Position numbers and translations under genes: made by a program. From Laburnicola sp. R22_1 (taxonomy: Eukaryota; Ascomycota; Dothideomycetes; Pleosporales; Didymosphaeriaceae), in the NCBI GenBank assembly GCA_014281115.1, contig JACONQ010000013.1, forward strand, positions 1,416,501-1,480,500: a stretch of DNA of 64,000 nucleotides, written 5' to 3'. Numbering within the stretch: the first letter of the stretch is position 1; every line of letters begins with the position of its first letter. Of this stretch, positions 47,635-58,100 are shown in pieces. The notes under the pieces are model-generated. The model did no database searches, was not told where the DNA came from, and saw only the letters and a program-made list of their open reading frames with translations.

Positions 47635-49759
47635 CCCTGTCTCGGCAGTCAATGCGCACCGTCACTCAATGCGCAACCCCAACATGACGCGCCCCAACTT
47701 TGACGCGCCCCAACTCCACCAATATGGACCCAATTAACGCCGCGATAGCAGCAATCGAAGCGCAAGAACCAGGAGAATTTTTATCATACAATAAAATCGC
47801 CAAAGAATTTGGTGTTGTACGCTCTACGTTGACGCGCAGGCACCAACGCGTCACGCAGGCGCGTACTATCACTGATGGTACACGTCGTCTACTCCATCCA
47901 CAACAAGAAAAGGGGCTTCTACAATATATCACCTACCTTACTGAGCGTGGCCTTCCTCCTACACGGCAGATAATACAAAATTTTGCTTCATACATAGCAA
48001 AAAGAGACGTTAGCATGTCCTGGGTTAATCGCTTTATTAGGCGCAACCCCAACTCCTTGATCTCACGATAGACGACTGGGCTTGACAGCAATCGCCACAA
48101 GGCTGATTCAGAGGCAAAATACAGGCTCTACTTTGAGCTTCTACACAAGAAAATTACAGAGTATAGTGTAGAGCCTCAGCATACGTACAATATGGACGAG
48201 AAAGGCTTCCTCCTTGGTATCACTGGCCGCTCAAAAAGGATCTTCGATAGGCCTCTATATAAGAGTCGCCAAGTAAGGCAATCTATACAGGACGGCAGCC
48301 GTAAGTGGATCTCGCTCATCGCATGAATATGCGCCGACGGATCTACTGTTAATCCAGCGCTAATCTATCGATCTGACGCCGCGACTCTACAATCAAGCTG
48401 GGTTGAAGAAATCAACGTCAATTCTCACAGAGTCTTTATCACCTCATCAACCTCTAGATGGTCAAACAATGAGATAGGGCTTCAATGGCTTAAACAGGTG
48501 TTTGATCGCTGTACAAAGGAGAAGGCTCGACGGCAGTGGCGACTCCTAGTCCTTAATAGGCATGGATCTCACGTTACTATAGATTTTATCAACTACTGCG
48601 ATCAGAATAAGATCCTCCTTGCGATATTTCCCCCTCATGCGACTTATACGCTGCAGCCTCTTAACGTCTGCGTATTTAAGTCTCTCTCAGCTGCCTACTC
48701 TGACGAGCTCTCCAGATACCTGTATAGGAGCCAAGGACTGTCAACAATCGCCAAAAGAGACTTCTTTACGCTATTCTGGAAGGCCTGGACGACGTCAGTT
48801 ACGCCGCAGTTGATTACCAAAGCTTTTAAGTGTACAGGTATCTCGCCGCCAGATCCAACGCCTATCCTCAAAGGTTTAACAAAGAGACTCTGCCAGAGCC
48901 AGAATCACCAGTGAGCTCTACCTCAGTACTTAGCGCGTCAGATTGGCGTAAAATAGAGCGACTGTTACGCTCCACTGTGAAGAATATCGCGACTGAGGAG
49001 TCGCGTAAGCTGAGCCAGACGATACACTCAATCTCTGTACAAAAGCAGCTCCTAGAGCATGAAAATAAGGGTCTCCGAGAAGCTCTTGCAAACCAGAAAC
49101 GGCGTCAAACAAAAGGCAAGACTCTGCCCTTAGAGCAACCTAAGGAGTGGCATAGAGGAGCAGTTTTCTGGTCACCTGCCCGCGTACAGAGGGCGCGTAA
49201 CTCGCTCAGCCAGCAGGAGGCTGAAAAACAACAGTTACAACTCCAAAAAGCTCAGCAGTAAGAGATCCATATAGCTAATAAACAGCTTAAAGCTCGTTTA
49301 CAGCAGGAGAAGCGCGTTGAGCGGGCAGCAGCCAGAGATGCGCGCGCCAAGGAGAAAGCTGATCAAGCTGCTGAGCGACGCCTCCGTTAACAGGCTCGCA
49401 AGACTCAACAACAACTTCAAAAACGTCTCAAAATTGCTAAAAAGGGAAGTCAGAAAGCTTTAAAAGCTACTTATACAGTTACAAAGAGGAAGAAATCTAC
49501 GCCAGCACCTGTACGCGTTGATGCGGCGGCATCTGCGCCATTAACGCCATCATCGCGCTGTGGCCGTATAATCAGAACACTAAGCAGATATCTATAATCT
49601 GACTAGCTAGCAATCATCTATAGCTCTATGAGAAGCCAACTCTAGAAAATCTCGCGATAAAAGCTTTTGTGTAGAGCTCTATAGCCTCATATTGCTGGCT
49701 GAGCGATTACGTTGGGGTTGCGCATTGAGTGACGGTGCGCATTGACTGCCGAGACAGGG
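47635..49759 (+). mobile_element. Pogo/Fot1-type transposon, 2125 bp
   Basis: Perfect 49-bp inverted ends (47635-47683 and 49711-49759) beginning CCCTGTCTCGGCAGTCAATG, flanked by TA on both sides (47633-47634 and 49760-49761). Inside the left end the word TGACGCGCCCCAACT is repeated in tandem. One transposase gene on the plus strand with CENP-B-like DNA-binding domain. Confidence 0.95.
47724..49600 (+). pseudogene. Pogo/Fot1-type transposase, damaged
   Basis: Frame from ATG 47724. The N-terminus has a psq-type helix-turn-helix (LSYNKIAKEFGVVRSTLTRRHQ) and the CENP-B HTH (GLLQYITYLTERGLPPTRQIIQNFA). In the DDE domain the first Asp is present (YNMDEKGFLLG). The second motif reads VLNRHGSH, where the family has Asp-Gly-His, and the third reads LQPLNVCVF, where the family has Asp; both are Asp-to-Asn changes. 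Stops are at 48069 (TAG) and 48324 (TGA). Near 48870 the frame shifts by one base and then continues with ASDWRKIERLLRS and a Gln/Lys-rich coiled tail, which itself has stops. Inactive. Confidence 0.9.
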
Positions 49760-50035
49760 TACGCGTAACCCCGCACCTTTGGAGTTGTTTTGTGGGGACG
49801 CAAGCTGAACCAACGCGTTTATTCGTCTTGAGTCGCGTAGCCTGAGGCTATGGTTACTTCGTCTTTTTCTTCTTAGGATTGCTAGACATTGTCTGCATCG
49901 CCGCAGAATCCCAATCACACTTAACACCATTCTCTACAACACCTTCATCCCTCTACGAATAATCATTAACTGCCCTATCAAAAAGGTAATTCTCATAAGA
50001 CCGCTAATCCTGTTAGACTGCGTGGCTTCGAGTCA

Positions 50036-50893
50036 TTAAGTTGCCGCTACATCGTGATGTCCTACAATGACATCTCCTGAAATAGCGTCTACCACATCTT
50101 GAGCACTCTTGAACTCCCCTTTCCAGCAACCCTTAATGACTCGTCCGCACGAGTAGCTCTGCACATCTGGGTATTCCATTCTTAAATAGCGGGCTGCTAC
50201 GTCTTCCTCTGCCAGGTAATCATATGGCTCGTGATCGGACATTATGAAATATATAGTAGAGCCCAACGCGAACAGATCCGACTTCGTGTCTGGTGTTGCA
50301 AGTGGATCCCTTGGCAGAAAAAATCGAATGCTCTCCATAGCACCCCCATCCAGAGCGCCAAATAGGGATCCAGCAAAGTCGCAGAGTTGGATGTCAAGAT
50401 GCTCGTCGAGAAGAAGATTATTTGGATGGATATCGCTGTGGATGACGCCTTTGTCGTGGATAAAGGCGAGTGCTTCGGCGGCTTGCTTTGCCCACTTCCT
50501 CCGTAGATGCTCTGGACTCTCGCTAGGATCGTGACTGGACAGGTACCGGCGTATATCACCATTAGCTGCCAACTGGAATTGGAGGCCGTGCTCGTGCTTT
50601 CCTAAGTACTTGACGATCCTTTTATGACTGCCTAGTACCGAGAGGATAGAATGTTCGATATCGAGACAGTTTTTCGCGCGACGATCGTCCCTGTCCCAGA
50701 CGTACTTCAGTACGGTCCCATCCGCAAGTAATGCTAGCTTTGCCGTATTGCCACCCCATATTATGTCTGTCTCGGAAACACCAGGCGGGTACCATGCGTC
50801 GAGGTATTTCACCAGATTAATTGGGTTTGATGGATCAACGTGATATTTTCCATCCATCGGCACGACCGTGTTCTCACTGGAAGATGGTGGCAT
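50036..50893 (-). CDS. Divergent protein-kinase-like protein
   Basis: Intronless, 285 aa from ATG 50893; an upstream in-frame TTG at 50947 is not used. The kinase fold is visible: beta-3 lysine in DGTVLKYVWD (Lys63), helix-C glutamate in DIEHSILSVLG (Glu80), the catalytic loop as VIHSDIHPNNLLL (residues 150-162), the metal site as CDFAGS (171-176) and SDLFALGSTIYFIM (helix F). The HRD motif reads HSD and the DFG reads DFA. This pattern is common in expanded fungal kinase-like families of unknown substrate; activity is possible because both Asp, the Lys and the Asn are kept. The glycine loop is weak (IIWGGNTAKLALL). It stands between a transposon and AT-rich repeats. Confidence 0.8.
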   Translation of the reverse strand: MPPSSSENTVVPMDGKYHVDPSNPINLVKYLDAWYPPGVSETDIIWGGNTAKLALLADGTVLKYVWDRDDRRAKNCLDIEHSILSVLGSHKRIVKYLGKHEHGLQFQLAANGDIRRYLSSHDPSESPEHLRRKWAKQAAEALAFIHDKGVIHSDIHPNNLLLDEHLDIQLCDFAGSLFGALDGGAMESIRFFLPRDPLATPDTKSDLFALGSTIYFIMSDHEPYDYLAEEDVAARYLRMEYPDVQSYSCGRVIKGCWKGEFKSAQDVVDAISGDVIVGHHDVAAT

Positions 50894-52804
50894 GTTTTGA
50901 AAGGGTCTCGTGGACCAAGAATCTTTATGTGCAAGGTGGACGTGCAAGGCGGACGGAAGAAGAGAATGTTAAAACGACTCTAGTGTCAACTAGGTATTGT
51001 CAGTCGTGAAGGTTTGTTGGGAGGGAATGGCCTTGAGGTATCCTATGCACCGTCAATATGTGCCGCACACGGGCCACCTCTTGATGACCAATTAGATGAT
51101 TGATCGCCAAAACACTAAAACCTGCATTATAATGTTAGCAATTCAATAGTGCCGCTTATTGCGGCTAAGCTCTACTTTGCTAACAATAGTTATATATAAA
51201 TATATTGTCGGCTTGCCAAATACCTTTTTTAACCTTTTTTTTAGTTTAAGGTTAAAGTAGATTAAGATAGAAGATTATTATATACTATATACAGCACCTA
51301 ATTCTAATTAAAGACTAACCTTAAATACTACCTAATAACGTAATAATAGTTTAAACTTACTTGTACTCCCTAATACTTATAAGCTTCTAGTTCTAATATA
51401 ATATTTACTTATACTATATATACTATATCTAGTATATACTATGTGTATAGTAAACTATAGTTACGCTATAGCTACTAAGTCGCGAACGCGATAACTAAAC
51501 TATAGTTAAGTGTTCTATTGCCTATACTGCTTCTGTAGTTGCAACTCTGCAGTCTACTATAGCTTTCTAATAGTCTACTAGTTAAGAGATAATATATAAC
51601 TTAGTTATACTAAATAGTAGACTATTTATTAACTACTATTAATAATACTATCTAAAAGATTATATATAATAAGATTAAAGCTAAAGAAGCTAACTTAGTT
51701 ACTAGCTAGTATAAGTGCTATTATTTATAGCAAGTTAGTACTATATAAAGATAAAATATTATATAATAAAAGATATAGTTTAGCACTATACAAAATAGAG
51801 AATTAGCTTAATAAAAAAGAGAGAAAAGAGCTAGAGAGAAGGAATATGTATAGAAGGATGTTTAAAGTAAAGAATAAGAGAAAAAAATAAAAGAAGGAAA
51901 ACCTACCTTATATGCCTTTCTCTTCTATTTAGAGCCTTAATTCCTATCCCTTACTAGCGTTTGTCTTCCTCTTATCTAATATTATATAATTACCTAATAT
52001 TACTACCTAAATAAATAAGATAAATAAGTCTATCTATTATATAAGAAATAAACTAAGTAAAAAGAACTTTATATAAATAATATATTATTACTATAATCTT
52101 ATTATTAACTACGTAATCTTACTATTAACTACTATTAGCTAGACTACTACTTTACTACTAATAAGCCTAATTATATCTTTAATAAATAGTAGTAAAATAT
52201 AATAAATAGTTACTTAATAGAATCTTCTTACTAACTAGAGTAGACTAGCTAGAGTAGAAGACGTACAAATAAAAGAATAATAAATAGATAGAATAAGTAT
52301 TAGCAAGTAGATAGTTTGTGTAGAGGAAGGAAGAACTATTAATAGCAACCTTAAAACAAAAAATTACTAGTGTCTATACACTATAGTTTTTTTTTGCGAC
52401 TAAGGGGTTTCTAATAAAAATATCACAATAATAGTAGTTATTCCTCCTACTATTGTTAATACAGAAAAGCGTTTTAAGGTAGTATTAATAAAAAGAGGTT
52501 AGTGCGTTGGCCCAAGCTCGCTAAGCGGTCTATATACTATATAGGCAAGGACACCTAAAGGACTTAAGGTTTTTATTATTATTATATAATAGTATTATAT
52601 AGGGATTATATAATGCCTATACGCTGCAGCCTATATACTATAAAATCTTCTCCTTTCTATCTATATCCTTTTTAGAGATAAGAAATTAATACAAAGTTAG
52701 TTCTATTATATTATTTCTTTTTCTTATATAATTATTCTATATACTTTTTATACTTACTAATATAGAGTATTAGATATTAATGTCTATATAGCTAGCTGTA
52801 GAGC
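50894..52804. other. AT-rich transposon debris
   Basis: From about 51150 the DNA is very AT-rich with TpA-rich words and no open frame. No element ends were recognised. A short GC-richer island with TTGGCCCAAGC lies at 52508. It is probably RIP-decayed repeat sequence, perhaps the remaining part of a second hAT copy. Confidence 0.6.
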
Positions 52805-53650
52805 CTATTTAACAAATAGTTTAAATAAGTAATTTTTTTAAAGCTTTATAACTTTTTTACTAGTAAAGCTATAATTTTAATTTTTTAATAGATTTATAAA
52901 GACAATATTAGTCTTTAATTATTCAATTTAAAAATACTATTCTTATTACGTAATTAGTTAGCAATTAATAAAAAATCTTTATTTTACTAGTTATTATGTA
53001 TATTACGTAATATTAATATATAAAAATATAGTACTAATAATATATTATTTAAATTTTTAAGAAAGTTTTAATAAAAGTAAAGTAGTTAAAAAGTTATTAA
53101 AGTTTATACTTTTTATAATAGTGTTCTTTGCTAAGCCACTAATTTTCGCCTAATTTAATTCTTTTAAATAATTATAAAACTATATTTTTCTATTTTTAAT
53201 CCTATAAAATCTAGAATTTAGAGTTAGGTAGAAGTTCTATATAACACGCTAGTAATTAGTACTATTATATTAACTAGTAATTACTATCTAGTAAGAGACT
53301 TTAACTTTATACTTTAAAAAATCTTTTTTTTAAAAGCTTACTAAGTAGCTTACTAAGTAGTTTACTAAGCTTTTTTTAAATTTTAGCTAATTAAAGAGCT
53401 TTATTTGCTTATTAATTAGCATTTTATAGGTAGTATAGGCACCTAGGGTACCCTAGCTACCCTAGCTGCTCTAGGTGCACTAGCGGCATAGGTGCGTATT
53501 CTTGCGCAACCTTGCGCATACGCACACTAAGAAAAAGTAGTATCGCTAGTGCGCTCTAAGCGCATTTAGTGCGCAGTCTTGCATAGGGCCGCTTAGGTGC
53601 CCTAGGTACTCATGCGCGCACAAAATTGTTCCTAATATACTAAAAGGTCT
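52805..53650 (-). repeat. Inverse copy of the hAT interior segment 30185-30985
   Basis: Aligns by eye as reverse complement with 30185-30985, with scattered differences that look mostly like C/T and G/A. It suggests a second, more decayed member of the same hAT family in opposite orientation. No inverted end or 8-bp duplication was found for this copy. Confidence 0.75.
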
Positions 53651-53748
53651 ATAATATTTTTCTTTCTAATAGTATAGCGCTTATATATAAACTTAATTAG
53701 TATATATTAAAAACGCGCTAGAAGTAACTAAATTAATACTTATATTAT

Positions 53749-53882
53749 ATAGAGGTTAGGCAACACTGTGTGCTAGGTACTAGGTTTTAGTGCCTTCTAT
53801 TTTACTCCTCTCTGTGTATAGTGTAAATTTAACCTTAGTTAGAATCTTAACACAACGAAGATCTTTAATAGAGGTTAGGCAA
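53749..53882 (+). repeat. 15-bp target-site duplication around copy B
   Basis: Direct repeats at 53749-53763 and 53868-53882, identical over 15 bases, enclosing exactly 104 bp. Confidence 0.9.
53764..53867 (+). mobile_element. 104-bp SINE-like insertion, copy B
   Basis: Same length and same ends as copy A at 22852-22955. It is flanked by perfect 15-bp direct repeats ATAGAGGTTAGGCAA at 53749-53763 and 53868-53882, unrelated to those of copy A. Fifteen bases differ between copies; fourteen are C-to-T or G-to-A in copy B relative to copy A, as expected after RIP. Confidence 0.85.
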
Positions 53883-53985
53883 AGCTTTAAGTTACCTTTT
53901 AGCTATATCTAAAATCTTTTAAAGGTGCTCTATAAGCGCGCGCTTAAGTACTAGGCGCCTAGTAAGGACAAATTAACGTACTCCA

Positions 53986-55848
53986 CAACCGAGCGACTCA
54001 CCCAACCGAGCGACTCACTTTTGCCAAGACCCCACCAAAACATGTACTATTCACGACAGTACAGAGTCAATACGAACTATTATCAATAGTCTAAATAGGC
54101 CAATCTATTCAGAATCTACTTCTGCAGGTTATTTACACGTTGTTCTATTGTGCCTAGGCTCGCCGCAGCGTCCACAGCGCCGTTGAGTTGGCTCGCCTCC
54201 ATTAACGCGCGCCCTCTTCTTTGCCTTCTTGCCATCACTGCGCGCCGCAAAGTCCTTTAGAGTAGCCAGCCGCTAGCCCTCTTTAGCTATAAGAGCTCCT
54301 TCTTGCTGCAATCGCTTTCTTTTGTGCGATTTACGTCGCGTGGCGGCCTTATTAGCAGCTTAAAGTTTGGCGTTGCGTTTGGTCATCAACACCAAAAAAT
54401 GCCCCATCAGCTCAGCGCCTTTAACAAGCTTTTCCACCGCCTTAACCATATAAGTTAGGGAACTATCTATATGCCTTTGAATCCTCTGCTTAACTAGCAT
54501 TAATTGTGACCCAAGTTCTGTACTATTTCGCGGAGTTTGCAACTCCCATGTACTATCGCGAATAGTACATTCTGGAGGCGTACGCAGGCGGACGTCAAGC
54601 TGCGATAGTACAGCCTCTGGGTCGTGGGGCACTAGGCCAGCACCTCGAAAGCCTCCTTTGATATTACTTTTAGTAATTAAAGCCTTAAAAGCAGCAATAA
54701 AGCAAGGTAGGAACTCGATTTTAGTGATGTGCGTGATGTGGTTGCGCATCAGATTCTTGGCTTGGCGCCCATACGCCTTCTTTAACGGCGCAAAACAACC
54801 CACGTCAAGTGGCTGCAAGAGGTGCGACAAATGTGGAGGCATACAGAGAGTAATAATATTACTCTTTTTGCAGTAATCCTGGAATTCGAGCGAGTTGTGA
54901 CTTTTGTGGCCATCAATAATAAGCAAACGTGCTCCACTAATAGTACGCCTCTTTGTATGCTTATTAAAGTGCTTCAGCCATTGCAGACCAAGCTTATTTG
55001 TTGTCTAGCTGTTCTCAGAGACTGCAATAACCCAATCATGAGGTAGATCCTTCTCCTTATACCAGGCGGAGAGGTGGTGCTTGCCCCCGAAGATAATGAA
55101 GGGTGGGATCCACCACCCCATTGCGTTGATGCCTTGGATGACTGTTGTCCACTCCCTATTGCCCTGCTGCACCTGCTTTGGCTATTCTTGACGCTTAGAG
55201 CCTGTGACTACCGCTCTAGTCGATATTATGCCTATTATAAAGCCAGACTCGTCGAAATTGTAGGTGTCCTTATCTAGGGTACCATACTTAGCCTTTATGT
55301 TCTCCACAAGCCGGAACCAGCCTCGTATCACCTCAGGATCCTCCTAGAGGGCTCTCTTATAGTCGTACTTTCGATTAAACTTGACTTTAAGCTCTGGCTG
55401 GCGCTTAATAAAGTTTGGAGCCCAGTTATGGCCCACAGGGTTGCGATGCCGCTCAGCTAGCAAAGAATTGGCCATATCCTCCACAGCAGCAAGCTGTAGC
55501 GGGAATCCTCGCAAGTCTAGGTCGAGTACATGCTGTATAATCGCCTTCTCCTCTCTTACAGTAAGCTTTATTGTGTTGGGTGGGCAGTCGCGTCGGAAGG
55601 CGATTCCAGCGCGTCGTTGGCTAAGGGTCTTTTAAGGGATGTTATAGATGGCGGCAGCGCGTCTTTGCGAAAGTGACGCGTCTTATTTAATAGCCTGGAT
55701 CGCAAGCTGTATACGAGCTTTGTTTGACGCTAGTAGTTCGTTGTGTTGTTGAGGCATCGCGTTGTACTATTGATGGTAGCACGTTTTGGTGGGGTCTTGG
55801 CAAAAGTGAGTCGCTCGGTTGGGTGAGTCGCTCGGTTGTGGAGTACGT
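53986..55848 (-). mobile_element. Second pogo/Fot1-type transposon, 1863 bp
   Basis: Perfect 66-bp inverted ends (53986-54051 and 55783-55848) starting ACGTACTCCACAACCGAGCG, flanked by TA (53984-53985 and 55849-55850). Within each end the word ACCGAGCGACTCAC occurs twice, 18 bp apart. The transposase is on the minus strand. The sequence differs clearly from the pogo element at 47635. Confidence 0.95.
54360..55757 (-). pseudogene. Pogo/Fot1-type transposase with stop codons only
   Basis: One frame of 466 codons from ATG 55757 to the stop at 54360, without any frameshift but with several TAA/TAG codons at Gln-like positions (for example in AIQAIK-stop-DASLSQRRAA and IYNIP-stop-KTLSQRRAG). The N-terminal helix-turn-helix and CENP-B-type domain (REEKAIIQHVLDLDLRGFPL) are present. 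The catalytic residues are all kept: YNFDESGFIIG, LLIIDGHKSHNS and LQPLDVGCFAPLKKAYG, i.e. a DDD triad. The C-terminus ends RNAKL. Damage is limited to nonsense changes of the RIP type. Confidence 0.92.
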
Positions 55849-55850
55849 TA

Positions 55851-56168
55851 CACTCTAGCAGTAAAGGACAACACATATCGTATGAAACCGCAGAACAATG
55901 GTAACTTTGTAAAGAATTCTCTGTTTTTTGTTCGAAAGCTAAATAGAATTGGTCGACGACACTGTGGCATTCCACCAACAGCGTTGCTTGACCAGTCTGA
56001 AAGTTTGGATACTGGGAGATAACGCCGCAAGAATACGCTAAACTCACACAGACGCCGCTGTCATGACCGGAATCCACTCTTCCCTGGAAAACTCCGCCAA
56101 CTCGTCTTTCTGGCTTTAACTTTCTCAGATTCTATCCGGCACACGTGGTGTAATCGCTTGAAGTCAAT
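55851..56168. other. Spacer between the transposon and the DUF7918-like array
   Basis: No gene seen. It is the 3' flank of the first DUF7918-like gene. Confidence 0.4.
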
Positions 56169-57371
56169 TCAATCGAGCTCAATAACCTCATCATCTCGCG
56201 TGGGCTTCCGCCTCTTCAATCGCTCTCGCCTGAGATCAAAAGCGCCGAGAACAACGACATCGTCCTCCGCGGGCCAATCCAGAGCGTTGTCGTTTCCGAT
56301 CACAGTGACGGATCCGGAACGTTCGCGCTTGAGCTGACGACGCATCTCTTCCTGGCATTTCCAATGCGTAACCATGCGCTTTATTTGGTCCGGGCTAGAA
56401 ATTTCAAGAATATCGGCGTCGCAGTCGATCAGGTCGATTGGCTCAGGTGTTCGCTTGATGATGTGGAGGTCTTTGAGGGCCTCTGTGGTTTCAGGGTCAG
56501 TGCGGCTTAGAAACGCAGAGGAATGGGTGAGTTACTTAGCGAGCGATAGTGAAAGTGGAATGTCGCAAAAGCTTCACCGCCATCAGCGTATTCGGCATCG
56601 AGAATCTCCAGATCATCTGTCGGTTCGGCGGCTGCTAAGCTATACCACTTGTTAGCGAACCTCTTCAAGCTTACTGGTTCAAGCTTACAGTACGCCAAAT
56701 GTCCTGTACTTCTGTTCCTGGTTGTTGAGGAACACAGGGCACAGAAACGCTTGACCCGGCGCCGTAGGAGAACTTACCTAACCGCATGCGAAAGGGCTTC
56801 ACCCTTGATCGCCTTCTCGTAAACCACACCCGTGTCATGAATCTCCTTTTCGGCAAGCTCGAACGTCTTGTTCTGGCGGGCAGTTTTGAGCCGGTAGAAA
56901 TTCAATGTGATCGTGCCGGTGTGTGCAAGTTCCTTCTTTTGTGCTTCGATCTGTTTGGAATCTGGCCCGTCCTCTTCTGTTTCTGTGTTAGCCTGGTTCG
57001 CGTGCAGTAAGAGAGCTTTGCCTACCAATATCCAGCTTCGCAAAAGAAAACTTCTGCATCCGGGACTTCTTCCCGACATTTGAGACTGGTCCAAGGCTCA
57101 CATGCCCATCTGCGTCGTAGAGCTCTTTGGGGCGGATGAGCGGCTCGTCCATATCTTCTCCGTCTATAGTGATAATAACGGAGACTGGAGAATGCGTAGG
57201 GAACGGATGCGAGAAGCGAAAGAAGACTTCAAAATTGGCTCCGGACTCTGCTGCAACGTAACGTTCGACAACTTTTGCGCCCACAGGCGCTCGGTCGTCG
57301 TATTCTTTTACCTGATCACCATTGACGATAATTCCGGCTTCGAGGCCTGGTACGTCTGGGTGCAGAGGCAT
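56169..57371 (-). CDS. DUF7918-like protein, array member 1 (apparently intact)
   Basis: Exons 57371-57026, 56982-56778, 56639-56536 and 56482-56169 give 322 aa in frame. The N-terminal domain follows the family pattern PGLEAGIIVNGDQVKEYDD, then KVVERYVAAESGANFEVFFRF, DEPLIRPKELYD and RMQKFSFAKLDIG. The second part has GTITLNFYRLK and YEKAIKGEALSHAV. The last exon holds the C-terminal signature KDLHIIKRTPEPIDL and a basic end (RRERLKRRKPTRDDEVIELD), perhaps a nuclear signal. Function is unknown. The first intron would be only 43 bp with the branch sequence very near the acceptor, so that junction is the least certain. Assignment to DUF7918 is from memory of the family pattern. Confidence 0.75.
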
Positions 57372-58100
57372 ATGGGTGATTGACGCGCCGCGTGTTTTGG
57401 TCAAATCGATGCGGCGATAGGAATGGTGGTGGGATGTAAACAACGAAAGGAGCGTAGCAGCAACATTTTAAAGGACACGGCGTTGAGGTTGTAAAAGTGA
57501 CGGGCGGGCATGGTCCAATTTGAGGTGAAAGTGGGCAGCAAGGTGCAATTTGAGGTGAAGGTGAACGGCCAACCAGTCAGGACGCTGCGTTTCCAGGTAG
57601 AGAAAGGGGCGCCTTCCCAATCTGATCATGACTAAAGAGTGTAGCAAACGCTTCATGAGCCCGAAATCACCAGAAAATAATATACATTAGTAATAGAATT
57701 ACCAGAGAAATGAGCTAGACAAAGAGTTGGAGCCGCATCGGAGTCATGGGACTGAGAAAGGAAGAGGAAGCGAGCATAATTGCAAGTATGAAGGAGTACG
57801 GGTATTAGATTAGTTGTGAATTTTGGATAGAAATTGCAATTACTCCCGATACCCAATGTCGACCCAGAGTCTAGTCACGCACCTTTGCCGTTACTACCGT
57901 CTCCCCGGAGCATAGCCAGTAGCGAAGGGTGAAGAAAGATCCGCGACAAAATGTTTTTGGAATCTATAAGCCGTCCTCTGGCTATGAACGAGCATCCTTG
58001 CTCTCACCTTCTCTCGTAAAATCCTCCTTTGCACTCCCTTGCGTAGATCTTGGTTCTGGAAATATCTTTACTGACACCCGATGATAAATGTCAGGAGCCT
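57372..58100. other. Spacer between DUF7918-like members 1 and 2
   Basis: No gene seen. Two copies of the word AATTTGAGGTGAA occur at about 57518-57562. It contains the promoter of member 1 and the 3' flank of member 2. Confidence 0.4.
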
